Program-made: the position numbers and the translations under genes
The notes under the pieces: generated by a model
The model's input: only the letters and a program-made list of their open reading frames with translations
What the model was told of the DNA's origin: nothing
Database searches by the model: none
Shown: piece by piece, positions 30,077-39,646 of the stretch
Position numbering within the stretch: the stretch's first letter is position 1
Layout: the number at the start of each line of letters is the position of its first letter
DNA from: Azospirillum thermophilum
GTDB lineage: Bacteria > Pseudomonadota > Alphaproteobacteria > Azospirillales > Azospirillaceae
Length of the DNA stretch: 64,000 bases
Reading direction: 5' to 3'
Assembly (NCBI RefSeq): GCF_003130795.1
Contig: NZ_CP029353.1
Span: 1,193,501 to 1,257,500 of the forward strand

Positions 30077-31447
30077 TCAGACGGGCAGCCGGATGACGAC
30101 GCGCAGGCCGCCGAAGGGGCTGTCGTCCAGCGTGATGTCGCCGCCGTGGCTGCGCACCACGTCGCGCGCGATCGTCATGCCGAGGCCGGAGCCGCCGGTC
30201 TCGCGGTTGCGCGAGCTGTCCAGCCGGAAGAAGGGCTTGAACACCTCCTCGCGCATGTTGGCGGGGATGCCGGGACCGTCGTCGTCCACCAGGATCTCGA
30301 TCATCCCGTCCTGCCGGCTGGCGCTGATCCAGGCGGTTGTGGCGTGGCGGCCGGCATTGACCAGCAGGTTGGCGATGCAACGCCGCATGGCGTTGGGGCG
30401 CAGCGGCAGCGTCATCGACGGCTCGACCGACAGGTGGACCTCCGTCCCGTCGCGCCGCGCGCCGGCCGCCGCCTCGTTCAGGATGCGGGTCAGGTCGGCG
30501 GGCTGCACGGCCTCCGTCCCCTCGCCGCGGGCGAAGGCGAGATAGCCTTCGATCATCGCCTCCATCTCGGAGACGTCGGTCATCAGCTCCTCGACCTCCG
30601 GGCCTTCGCCCAGCATGTCGATGGCGAGCCGCATGCGGGTCAGCGGCGTGCGCAGGTCGTGGCTGACGCCGGCCAGCATCTCGGTGCGCTGGGTGATCTG
30701 GCGCTGGATGCGCTCGCGCATCTGCAGGAAGGCGGCGGCGGCCTGCCGCACCTCCGTCGCCCCCTCCATCTTGAAGTTGACGACGTCGCGCCCCTTGCCG
30801 AGCGCGTCGGCGGCGGCGGCCAGCCGCTTGATCGGGCGGATCTGGTTGCGCATGAAGACGATGGCGACGGCGAACAGCACCGCGGCCGAGCCGATCATCC
30901 ACAGGATGAAGATGTAGCTGGTCGGAGTGAAGAGGCGCCGCTCCGGCGACATCACCGACAGGGTCCCTTCCGCCATCTGCACGCGGATCTCGTACCATTC
31001 GCGGGCGACGCGGGTGTTGATGGCGAAGGGGCGGCCGACCCGCTCCTCCAGCGCCTTGCCCAGCGTCCGCTCCAGCAGGCCGCGCAGCGGCGGCTTGGTC
31101 TCCGGCAGGGGCGTGCCCGGCTCCAGCGTCACGATCAGGTCGGTGCTGCGGGCGGTGGTGGCCAGGACCCATTCCCGGCCCTCCGGGGTCGGGTTGTGCT
31201 CCAGCATGGCGATCACCATGGCGATGTCGCCGGCGACGCCGAAGGCCAGCCGGTTGGTCACCGTGTCCCAGTGGCGGTCGTAGAAGATCCAGGTCGCCAC
31301 CGCCTGAGCCAGGATCACCGGGGTCACGATGATCAGGATGGAGCGGCCGAACAGCGTGCGCGGCAGGAAGCGCTTCAGCCCGCGCTGCCGGTTCCGCCGG
31401 TCGCTCCGCGCCCTCCGGGCCGGGCCGGAGGCTGCCTGCGCCGTCAC
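30077..31447 (-). CDS. EnvZ-like sensor histidine kinase
   Basis: A 456-residue membrane kinase. Two membrane helices (about residues 36-56 and 176-198) frame a periplasmic sensor of about 120 residues. A HAMP domain follows, then the H-box AGVSHDLRTPLTRMRLAIDM, the N-box CIANLLVNAGRHA and the G-boxes VDDDGPGIP and GGSGLGMTIA. The GTG start at 31447 overlaps the regulator stop, so both are made together. The pair resembles EnvZ/OmpR; the signal (osmotic or envelope stress) is inferred. Confidence 0.93.
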   Translation of the reverse strand: MTAQAASGPARRARSDRRNRQRGLKRFLPRTLFGRSILIIVTPVILAQAVATWIFYDRHWDTVTNRLAFGVAGDIAMVIAMLEHNPTPEGREWVLATTARSTDLIVTLEPGTPLPETKPPLRGLLERTLGKALEERVGRPFAINTRVAREWYEIRVQMAEGTLSVMSPERRLFTPTSYIFILWMIGSAAVLFAVAIVFMRNQIRPIKRLAAAADALGKGRDVVNFKMEGATEVRQAAAAFLQMRERIQRQITQRTEMLAGVSHDLRTPLTRMRLAIDMLGEGPEVEELMTDVSEMEAMIEGYLAFARGEGTEAVQPADLTRILNEAAAGARRDGTEVHLSVEPSMTLPLRPNAMRRCIANLLVNAGRHATTAWISASRQDGMIEILVDDDGPGIPANMREEVFKPFFRLDSSRNRETGGSGLGMTIARDVVRSHGGDITLDDSPFGGLRVVIRLPV

Positions 31448-32139
31448 GGATCGGGCCTCAGCACGTATCCCTCGCCGCGGACGGTCTGCAGGTAGCGCGG
31501 CTCGCGCGGGTCGCCCTCGATCTTGCGGCGCAGGCGGGTCACCTGCACGTCGATGGTGCGGGCGTTGCCGGCGACCTTGCTGCGCTCCACCAGCTCCTCG
31601 CGCGTCAAGGTCACGCCGGGGGAGGAGGCGAGCACCCGCATCAGGCTGGCCTCGGCGGTGGTCAGGCGGATCACCTCCTCGCCGGCCCGCAGCTCGTCGC
31701 GGTCGGGCAGGTAGAGCAGCGGGCCGAGGCGGACCGGCGCCATCGGCGTCGGATCGGGCGGGCGGCTGGCCTGCCGGCGCAGGATGGAGTTGATGCGCAG
31801 CAGAAGTTCGCGCGGGTTGAAGGGCTTGGCGAGATAGTCGTCGGCCCCGGCCTCCAGCCCTGCGATGCGGTCGTCCGGCTCGCCGCGGGCGGTCAGCAGC
31901 AGAATCGGCAGGTCGCGGTCGCGGCGCAGCGATTCGGTCAGTTCCAGGCCCGACTCGCCCGGCATCATGATGTCGAGGACGAGCAGGTCGAACTCCAGGC
32001 CGGCGAGCTTCGCCCGCGCCTCCGCCGCGTCCTTCGCCGTGGTGACGAGAAAGCCGTTTCCGGCCAAGTACTTGCGCAGGAGCTCACGCAGGCGGGTGTC
32101 GTCGTCGACGACCAGGATATGGGGCTGGTCTTCCGTCAT
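31444..32139 (-). CDS. OmpR-family response regulator
   Basis: A 231-residue regulator. The receiver domain has the acidic pocket VVDDD, the phosphoacceptor in LLVLDIMMPGESG and the lysine in LAKPFNPREL. The winged-helix DNA-binding domain ends with RTIDVQVTRLRRKIEGDP and YLQTVRGEGYVL. It is the first gene of the pair with the EnvZ-like kinase; ATG at 32139. Confidence 0.94.
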   Translation of the reverse strand: MTEDQPHILVVDDDTRLRELLRKYLAGNGFLVTTAKDAAEARAKLAGLEFDLLVLDIMMPGESGLELTESLRRDRDLPILLLTARGEPDDRIAGLEAGADDYLAKPFNPRELLLRINSILRRQASRPPDPTPMAPVRLGPLLYLPDRDELRAGEEVIRLTTAEASLMRVLASSPGVTLTREELVERSKVAGNARTIDVQVTRLRRKIEGDPREPRYLQTVRGEGYVLRPDP

Positions 32140-32260
32140 GGCGCGACTATAGCGCGGTTGGGCGGCAGGCGTATAGCTGACCGGCGCAAAAGGGCGTTGG
32201 TGGTCCGGGCGGTCGATTGTGTTAACCTGGGGATTGATCGGGACCATCGGAGCGCTTGTG

Positions 32261-32517
32261 ATGCCCAATGACAACAGGTCCGCGGACCGCCAGGACCTCG
32301 AGTCCCTGACCCGGGAGTTTCTTGCCAAAGGCGGCAAGATCGTTCAGTGCCCCCCGGCTCGTCCGACAACGTCGTGTACAAGAAAGGCAACTTCCGCCGC
32401 CGTCCCCCGGCGGACGCCGCCGCCCGCAGCGCCGTGGAGGCCGGCTCCGCGCCGGCCGGCGGAGACGGCGTGGCACAACCGCCCGCCGCCGCCGCGGGAG
32501 ACGGAAAGGCGGAGTGA
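32261..32517 (+). CDS. Small conserved basic protein (one frame break)
   Basis: Adding one C to the run at 32350-32355 gives an 85-residue protein with KGGKIVQCPPGSSDNVVYKK followed by NFRRRPPADA, a pattern I know from short conserved alphaproteobacterial proteins of unknown role. Without the added base the frame runs into unrelated sequence. The C-terminus is Ala/Gly/Pro-rich. The gene is divergent from the two-component pair. Confidence 0.6.
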
Positions 32518-32548
32518 CGAAAACCGGATGGGCGCTGGCGCCGCGGCG

Positions 32549-33061
32549 TCAGCGCTTCACCGCCGCGAGGCGGGGAGGGACCGGGGGAGCGAACTTCGCC
32601 CGGTCCTCCTCGTCGAGCATCCCCATCATCACCTTGCGGAACCCCTCCACCGCCTCCGCCCCGGCCATGCGGTAGGCCCGGGCGATGCGCTGGCGCTGGG
32701 TCTCGGAGAGCTGGCGTTCCAGCTCCACGCCCTTCTCCGTCAGTTCCAGCAGGCGCTGCCGGCGGTCGCGCGACCCCGTCTGCTGCACGATGAAACCCTG
32801 GCGGACCAGCTCGCCCAGCACGCGCGACAGGCTCTGCTTGGTGATCTTCAGGATCGCCAGCAGCTCCGACACCGTGATCTTCGGATAGCGGCCGACGAAA
32901 TAGATCACCCGATGGTGCGCCCGGCCGAAACCGATCTCCGCGAGGATCTCGTCGGGCTCCGCGGTGAATTCCCGATAGGCGTAGAACAGCAGCTCCATCC
33001 CGGTGCGGAGTTCCTCCTCGCGGAGGAAGAGCTGGTTCACGCCTGCTTTTATGTCAGCCAT
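32549..33061 (-). CDS. MarR-family transcriptional regulator
   Basis: A 170-residue winged-helix regulator. The DNA-binding part is ITVSELLAILKITKQSLSRVLGELVRQGFI, given here by its ends ITVSELLAILKI and LVRQGFIVQQ, then the wing DRRQRLLELTEKG. Dimer helices lie at both ends. It is divergent from the branched-chain-type aminotransferase gene, which it may control. Confidence 0.92.
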   Translation of the reverse strand: MADIKAGVNQLFLREEELRTGMELLFYAYREFTAEPDEILAEIGFGRAHHRVIYFVGRYPKITVSELLAILKITKQSLSRVLGELVRQGFIVQQTGSRDRRQRLLELTEKGVELERQLSETQRQRIARAYRMAGAEAVEGFRKVMMGMLDEEDRAKFAPPVPPRLAAVKR

Positions 33062-33062
33062 G

Positions 33063-33123
33063 TTGACGTGGTTTGTGCGATTCGTTACAAATAGGTCAGC
33101 AACTCAGACATAAACAATCCTGA
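33063..33123 (+). promoter_or_regulatory. Promoter and possible operator between marR and ilvE
   Basis: TTGACG (33063-33068) and TACAAA (33086-33091), 17 bases apart, form a likely promoter towards ilvE. Just after it, CTCAG at 33104-33108 and CTGAG face each other across 12 bases and could be a MarR operator. A further ACACATGTGT palindrome lies in the ilvE leader near 33157-33166. Confidence 0.5.
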
Positions 33124-33284
33124 GCCCGGACACAAGGCCGGACTCGGCGATCCCGAACACATGTGTCCGAAACCAGGGCGGAAGCCAATGCGGCTTTTGC
33201 CCGCGGTGGCGTGCGCCCATGCGGAGCCGGGGCCGCGAAGACAGGCAGCAAGCCGACCAACCGCACAATCGTGGAGCCCAACCC

Positions 33285-34156
33285 ATGTCCATCCTTCCCT
33301 TCGACGACCGTGACGGCGTGATCTGGTACGACGGCGCCCTGGTGCCGTGGCGCGAGGCCAGGCTGCATGTCCTGACGCACGGCCTGCACTACGCCAGCAG
33401 CGTCTTCGAGGGGGAGCGGGTCTATGACGGCAAGGTCTTCAAGCTGACCGGGCACAGCGAGCGCCTGGTGAACTCCGGCCGCATCCTCGGCTTCGAGATA
33501 CCCTGGTCGGTGGCGGAGATCGACGCCGCGACCAACGCCGTGGTGGCGGCGATGGGCTTCAGCGACGCCTATGTCCGCCCGGTCGCCTGGCGCGGCAGCG
33601 AGGTGATGGGGGTTTCGGCGCCGGCCGGCCGCATCCATCTCGCCATCGCCGTCTGGCAGTGGCCGAGCTACTTCAGCCCCGAGGCCCGCATGGCCGGCAT
33701 CCGCCTGACCTGGGCGCGCTGGCGCCGTCCGGCGCCCGACACGGCGCCGACCGCGTCCAAGGCCGCCGGCCTCTACATGATCGGCACGCTCTCCAAGCAC
33801 GAGGCCGAGGCCGAGGGCTTCCAGGACGCGCTGATGCTGGACTATCGCGGCTATCTGGCCGAGGCGACCGGCGCCAACCTGTTCCTGGTGATCGACGGGG
33901 CGCTCCACACCCGATCCCCGACTGCTTCCTCGACGGCATCACCCGCCGCACGGTGATCGGCCTTGCCCGCAAGCGCGGCATCCCGGTGGTGGAGCGCCAC
34001 ATCCTCCCGGAGGAGCTGGCGGCGGCGCAGGAGGTCTTCCTCACCGGCACGGCGGCGGAGGTGACGCCGGTCGGCGAGATCGGCGGGCACCGCTTCACCC
34101 CCGGCGCGGTGTGCGAGACGCTGATGCGCGACTACGAGGCCGCCGTCCGCGCCTGA
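33285..34156 (+). CDS. ilvE: Branched-chain amino-acid aminotransferase (one frame break)
   Basis: A fold-type IV PLP enzyme, 290 residues once one C is added to the run at 33910-33912. Conserved parts are THGLHYASSVFEGERVYDG, YVRPVAWRG, ASKAAGLYMIGTLSKHEAEA with the PLP lysine region, LAEATGANLF, and LDGITRRTVIGLARKRG. LTGTAAEVTPVGEIGG closes the active site. It transfers amino groups to the keto acids of Val, Leu and Ile. It is divergent from marR. Most likely functional in the real genome. Confidence 0.88.
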
Positions 34157-34215
34157 CGAACCCGCTCCCGCCTCTGCCGGCATGGGAACGGGCCTGTCGT
34201 CAGCCCTGGCGGTCG

Positions 34216-35016
34216 TCAGCCCTTGCGGTGGAAGACCGGCGGGCGCTTCTCGTAGAAGGCGCTGATGCCCTCCCGGGCCTCGGGATGGTGCAGCGCCTCG
34301 ACGAACAGGTCGCTCTCGCGGGCGAGCTGGCTGGCGAAGCTGCCGTAGGCAAGTTCCATCAGGCGCTTGCTGCGCGCCATGGCGGCGGTCGGGCCGTCGG
34401 CGACGGCGTCCGCCCAGGCAACCGCCTCCTCCAGCGCCCGGCCGGGCGGCACCACGCGGTTGACGATGCCGAACGTGTGGAGCCGCTGCGGCTCGACCGG
34501 GCCGCCGGTCAGCATCAACTCGGCATAGAGCTGCGGCGGCAGCGCACGGGCCAGCGAGGCCGAGGCGCCGCCGTCGGCGGTCAGCCCGACCTTGGCGTAG
34601 GCGGTGAGGAACCGCGCATCCTCGGCGGCGACGATCAGGTCGCAGGCCAGCGCCAGCGAGAAGCCGGCCCCGGCCGCCGGTCCCTCCACCGCGGCGATCA
34701 CCGGCTTGGGGCATTCGCGCATCGCCCGGACCCAGCCGTGGAACCGCTCGATGGAATCGCGGTTCTCCGACCGCGACTTGCCGGCATGGTCGTAGAGGGT
34801 GGTCAGGTGCCCGCCGGAGCTGAAGGCGCCGCCCGCGCCGGTCAGCACGATCGCCCCGATCTCCTCGCTCTGCACCGCCTCGTCCAGCGCCTCGCGCCCG
34901 CGGGCCATCATGCGCGGGCCGAGCGCGTTGCGGGTGGCCGGATCGTCCATGGTCAGGACCAGGACGCGGCCGCGCCGCTCCACGTCCATGCGGCCGGTAT
35001 CGCGATGTCCGTTCAT
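34216..35016 (-). CDS. Enoyl-CoA hydratase/isomerase family protein
   Basis: A 266-residue crotonase-fold protein from ATG 35016 with GGGGAGGA upstream. The oxyanion-hole segments are FSSGGHLTTLYD near residue 65 and EGPAAGAGFSLALACDLIVA near 115. The usual catalytic glutamate positions read GLTADGGASASLARAL, where ADGG is seen instead of the hydratase pattern, so the exact reaction is unclear. It probably acts in fatty-acid or amino-acid acyl-CoA breakdown. Confidence 0.88.
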   Translation of the reverse strand: MNGHRDTGRMDVERRGRVLVLTMDDPATRNALGPRMMARGREALDEAVQSEEIGAIVLTGAGGAFSSGGHLTTLYDHAGKSRSENRDSIERFHGWVRAMRECPKPVIAAVEGPAAGAGFSLALACDLIVAAEDARFLTAYAKVGLTADGGASASLARALPPQLYAELMLTGGPVEPQRLHTFGIVNRVVPPGRALEEAVAWADAVADGPTAAMARSKRLMELAYGSFASQLARESDLFVEALHHPEAREGISAFYEKRPPVFHRKG

Positions 35017-35263
35017 CGTCGGTTTCCTCCCCCACAGGATGGCCCCGCATCGGGTTACGCCGGATCGGGTCCAGGTTGTACGGATGGGAGCAGTCTGCCA
35101 CCCGGATTGGCGGGCACCAACCGGGTCGTGCGACCTAATCCCGGCGGGCAGGGGGCCAAGCGGCTGTTTTTCCTTGGTCGCGATACCCATATCGGGTGTG
35201 ATGGATTGCCGCAGGGTTCCGGCATCGCGGGGGACGGGCGGCGCAGGGCGGGCAGGGGGGCGC

Positions 35264-35941
35264 ATGACTCTGGTGCCGGGAGGCCGCGGCGTTCTGCGGC
35301 GCGGGCGGGGGATGGCGGAGCCGGCGGCGCTGCCGGTGGTCCCCGCCTATGCCAACCGCACGCTGATCCTCGCCTGCGTCCTGTCCTTCGTCCTGCAGCT
35401 TCCGCCCGAGCGCTTCGCCTTCGTCCCCGCCTATTTCTTCGGAACCATGGAGCTTGCCGGGCCGCTGCCGACGCTGGCGGTCTGGCGCGGCCTGTTCGGC
35501 CACGTCTTCATCCATGCCGACATCCTGCACCTCGCCTGCAACATGGCCTTCCTGCTGCCCTTCGGGAACGCGGTGGAGGCGACCGTCGGCCACTGGCGCT
35601 ATCTGCTGCTGTTCTTCGCCGGCGCCGTGGCGGGCGCGCTGCTGGAGGGCGCCATCGCCACCGATCCGATGGCGCCGCTGATCGGGGCGAGCGGGGCGAT
35701 CTGCGGCGTGCTCGGCGCCTTCGTGATCCTGCGCCCGCGGCCCTTCGCCCTGCTGTACCGGCCGGCCCTGTGGATCGTCGTCGGCTTCGGGCTGCTGAAC
35801 CTCTACATGGTGGTGGTCCCTCCGGCCGCCGGCTCGCCGCTGGCGGAGATCGGCTGGGGCGCCCATCTCGGCGGCTGCGCCGCGGGCATCGCGCTGGCCC
35901 TGCTGATGCGCCCTGCGGCCGCCCGCCGCGCCGGCGGGTGA
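35264..35941 (+). CDS. Rhomboid-family intramembrane serine protease
   Basis: A 225-residue protein with six hydrophobic segments. The serine nucleophile is in LIGASGAICGVLGAF (about residue 145) and the histidine in WGAHLGGCAAGI (about residue 202). The conserved HADILHLACNMAFLLPFG segment lies in the second helix region. It cleaves membrane-spanning substrates. ATG 35264 follows a G-rich ribosome-binding site; a later ATG near 35311 is possible. Confidence 0.92.
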   Translation: MTLVPGGRGVLRRGRGMAEPAALPVVPAYANRTLILACVLSFVLQLPPERFAFVPAYFFGTMELAGPLPTLAVWRGLFGHVFIHADILHLACNMAFLLPFGNAVEATVGHWRYLLLFFAGAVAGALLEGAIATDPMAPLIGASGAICGVLGAFVILRPRPFALLYRPALWIVVGFGLLNLYMVVVPPAAGSPLAEIGWGAHLGGCAAGIALALLMRPAAARRAGG

Positions 35942-36025
35942 GTGAAGGGGGGAGCGGCAGAGGTTGAACAGGTCCCGCTTCGGCGCTATTGCTGTGACGA
36001 ATCGACGAAACAGCGGGGGCGGGAC

Positions 36026-36898
<873 letters not shown>

Positions 36899-36956
36899 AG
36901 GCCTTACGGCGGGTAAGGGCCTCACGGCCGTTCCGGCACCGCCGCCGGACACGAAA

Positions 36957-36993
36957 AAGGGGCGCCGAAGCGGTCGGCTTCGGCGCCCCTTCG
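36957..36993. terminator. Bidirectional intrinsic terminator
   Basis: AAGGGGCGCCGAAGC and GCTTCGGCGCCCCTT form a perfect 15-bp stem around GGTCG, with an A-run on the left and T on the right. It lies between the mtnP stop and the convergent gene at 37084. Confidence 0.88.
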
Positions 36994-37083
36994 CATCCTG
37001 TCGGATTCAAGCGGTGCGGATCGGCGGAAATCGGTAGCGGACGGTCCCGGCTTGCGGAGGGGGATGGGACCGTTGCCGGGTGC

Positions 37084-37497
37084 TCAGTGGCGCGTGCGGG
37101 CCGGGGTGATGTAGACGCCGTCCCAGTCGACGCCGAACAGCGCGTCGTCGCCGGCCTCTTCGACCAGCTCTTCATATTCGTCGAGCGCGATCAGCCCGAA
37201 GATGGAGGCGGTGCCGGCGGAGTCGAGGTCGCAGGTGACGACCCGGCCGCGGAACTCCACCGAGGTGAAGAACACCTCCGGCATCTCCATGCTGTCGAGG
37301 TCCTCGGTCACTGCGCATTCGATCTCGTGGACCATGCGGGCGGTGAGGGAACTGCGCAGGCGGGCGGCCTGGGAGGCCCAGACGATCCGCTTGACGCGGG
37401 CTGCGGGGCGGTTGTCGATGGTGACAGGCGCGTCTTCGGTGGGACCGGCCAGCGTCGTCAGTTGGGAAACGAGGTCCGAGGGGCTGGGCGCACGCAT
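37084..37497 (-). CDS. Hypothetical protein (137 aa)
   Basis: A 137-residue soluble protein that I do not recognise. The N-terminal half is helical and basic (AARVKRIVWASQAARLRSSL). The C-terminal half is acidic and strand-rich, ending YEELVEEAGDDALFGVDWDG. The start at ATG 37497 is chosen because the codons upstream read as non-coding. It sits between psuG and the mtnP terminator. Confidence 0.6.
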   Translation of the reverse strand: MRAPSPSDLVSQLTTLAGPTEDAPVTIDNRPAARVKRIVWASQAARLRSSLTARMVHEIECAVTEDLDSMEMPEVFFTSVEFRGRVVTCDLDSAGTASIFGLIALDEYEELVEEAGDDALFGVDWDGVYITPARTRH

Positions 37498-37610
37498 GAA
37501 AGCCTCCGCATTTGAACGAGGCCAGATTTGCCTGCCGCGGGTTAACGCGGACTTAAGGAGCACCGGTCCCGGAGCCGCGCTGAAGAGGTAATTCCTTGGG
37601 CGCGACTGCT

Positions 37611-38537
37611 TCACTTTATTACCGGGAGCGCCGAATAGGCCGCCGCCACCCGTGCCGCGACCCTGGCGTTATTTCGGATCAGGGCAATATTCGCCTGCAG
37701 GCTGCGGCCCCCGGTGATCCGCTCCAACGCCGCCAGCAGGTGCGGCGTGACGTCCTTCCCCTTGATTTCCTTGGAGTCCGCATCGGCCAGCGCGGCGCCG
37801 ATCGCCTGCTCCATGACGTCGGCATCCAGCTCGTCGGCCACCGGGATCGGGTTGGCGAGCAGCACCCCACCGTCCAGTCCGAGGTCCCATTTCGCCCGCA
37901 GAACTCCGGCTACCTCGTTTGCGTTGTCACAGCGATGCGAGACACGCATACCGCTGCGGCGGCTGTAGAATGCGGGAAACTCCTCCGTCCCGAAGCCCAG
38001 CACCGGCACGCCGCGGGTTTCCAGCACCTCCAGAGTCTTCGGCAGGTCGAGAATCGACTTGGCCCCGGCACACACCACGCAGACGCTGGTGCGCGCCAGC
38101 TCGTCCAGGTCGGCCGACACGTCGAAGCTGGTCTCGGCGCCGCGGTGGACCCCGCCGATGCCGCCGGTGGCGAACAGCGCGATCCCCGCCAGCCGCGCCG
38201 CGATCATCGTCGCCGCCACGGTGGTCGCTCCCAGCGCGCCGGTCGCCAGCGCCACCGGCAGGTCGCGCCGGCTCAGCTTCCAGACCGACTTGCCGCCGGT
38301 GGCCAGCCGCTCCAGCGCCACGTCGTCCAGCCCGACGCGGATGCGCCCGTCCATCACCGCGATGGTGGCCGGCACCGCCCCCTCCTCGCGCACGGCGGCC
38401 TCCAGGTCGCGCGCCGTCTCCAGGTTGCGGGGGTAGGACATGCCGTGCGAGATCACGGTCGATTCCAGCGCCACCACCGGCCGCTTCCCGGCAAGGGCCT
38501 CGGCGACCTCGGGGGCCAGGATCAGGCGGTCGTGCAT
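37611..38537 (-). CDS. psuG: Pseudouridine-5'-phosphate glycosidase
   Basis: A 308-residue enzyme splitting pseudouridine-5'-phosphate into uracil and ribose-5-phosphate. Signatures are VALESTVISHGMSYPRNLE at the N-terminus, GGKSVWKLSRRDLPVALA, FATGGIGGVHRGAETSFD, and GFGTEEFPAFYSRRSG. The catalytic lysine region around SRRDLP is intact. No pseudouridine kinase adjoins. It is divergent from the exonuclease gene by 38 bases. Confidence 0.95.
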   Translation of the reverse strand: MHDRLILAPEVAEALAGKRPVVALESTVISHGMSYPRNLETARDLEAAVREEGAVPATIAVMDGRIRVGLDDVALERLATGGKSVWKLSRRDLPVALATGALGATTVAATMIAARLAGIALFATGGIGGVHRGAETSFDVSADLDELARTSVCVVCAGAKSILDLPKTLEVLETRGVPVLGFGTEEFPAFYSRRSGMRVSHRCDNANEVAGVLRAKWDLGLDGGVLLANPIPVADELDADVMEQAIGAALADADSKEIKGKDVTPHLLAALERITGGRSLQANIALIRNNARVAARVAAAYSALPVIK

Positions 38538-38575
38538 GATGGGTCTCCTGCGAGGGGCACCCTATATTAGGGGGC

Positions 38576-39646
38576 ATGTCCGCTCCGCTCCACTCCGAAG
38601 GCCTCGCCGGACCGGGTCCGGCCAAGCCGCATCCCGACCGGCCCAATCCGGACAGATGGATCAAGGTCCTGCCCGAAGGGCTCTATGTGGAGCCCGGCGG
38701 CTTCTACATCGACCCTGTGCGCGGTGTGGACCGGGCGGTCGTCACCCACGGCCATTCCGACCATGCCCGCGCCGGCAACCGCCATGTCCTGGCGACCGCC
38801 GGCACCATCGCCATCATGCGCCAGCGGCTGGGGGAGGGGGCCGGCGGTTCGCTGCAGGAGCTGGCCTATGGCGAGACGATCCGGCTGGGCGACGTCGCGC
38901 TGCGGCTGGTGCCGGCCGGCCATGTGCTGGGCAGCGCCCAGGTGGTGATCGAGCATGCCGGCTCGCGCGTCGTCGTCTCCGGCGACTACAAGCGCCGCTT
39001 CGACCGCACCTGCGCGCCCTTCGAACCGGTGCCCTGCGACGTCTTCGTGACCGAGGCGACCTTCGGCCTGCCGGTGTTCCGCCATCCCCCCGACCTGGGG
39101 GAGGTGCGGAAGCTGCTGCACTCCATGACCCTGTTCCCGGAGCGCAGCCACGTCGTCGGCGTCTATGCGCTGGGCAAGTGCCAGCGGGTCATCACGCTGC
39201 TGCGGGCGGCCGGCTATGACGGCCCGATCCACCTGCACGGCGCGCTGGAGCCGCTGTGCGACCTCTACCGCCGCTTCGGGATCGAGCTGGGCGAGCTGCG
39301 CCCCGCCACCGTCGCCGCCAGGGAGCAGCTCAAGGGCGCCCTGGTCCTCGCCCCGCCGGGGGCGGTGGCCGACCGCTGGGCGCGGCGCCTGACCGATCCG
39401 GTGGTCGCCATGGCGTCGGGCTGGATGCGCGTGCGGCAGCGCGCCCGCCAGCGCGGGGTCGAGCTGCCTCTCATCATCTCCGACCATGCCGACTGGGACG
39501 AGCTGACGCAGACCATCGACGAGGTGCAGGCGCCGGAGGTCTGGGTGACCCACGGGCGGGAGGAGGCTCTGGTCCACCACGCCACGCGGAAGGGCATCCG
39601 CGCCCGTGCGCTGGCCCTCATCGGCTTCGAGGAGGACGAGGCGTGA
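38576..39646 (+). CDS. Ligase-associated DNA exonuclease (metallo-beta-lactamase fold)
   Basis: A 356-residue beta-CASP-type nuclease. The zinc motif is VVTHGHSDHARAGN near residue 60; RLVPAGHVLGSAQVVIE and VVVSGDYKR follow, then the beta-CASP part with VYALGKCQRVITLLR and LIISDHADWDELTQTI. Family members form a two-gene unit with an ATP-dependent ligase, and the stop here overlaps the ligase GTG (GTGA). It presumably processes ends before joining. Confidence 0.93.
   Translation: MSAPLHSEGLAGPGPAKPHPDRPNPDRWIKVLPEGLYVEPGGFYIDPVRGVDRAVVTHGHSDHARAGNRHVLATAGTIAIMRQRLGEGAGGSLQELAYGETIRLGDVALRLVPAGHVLGSAQVVIEHAGSRVVVSGDYKRRFDRTCAPFEPVPCDVFVTEATFGLPVFRHPPDLGEVRKLLHSMTLFPERSHVVGVYALGKCQRVITLLRAAGYDGPIHLHGALEPLCDLYRRFGIELGELRPATVAAREQLKGALVLAPPGAVADRWARRLTDPVVAMASGWMRVRQRARQRGVELPLIISDHADWDELTQTIDEVQAPEVWVTHGREEALVHHATRKGIRARALALIGFEEDEA

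Noticed and set aside
33121..33180. Riboswitch or leader RNA in the ilvE 5' region
   Set aside because: Only a short ACACATGTGT palindrome and a weak GGACACA/TGTGTCC pairing are present; too little to call an RNA element.
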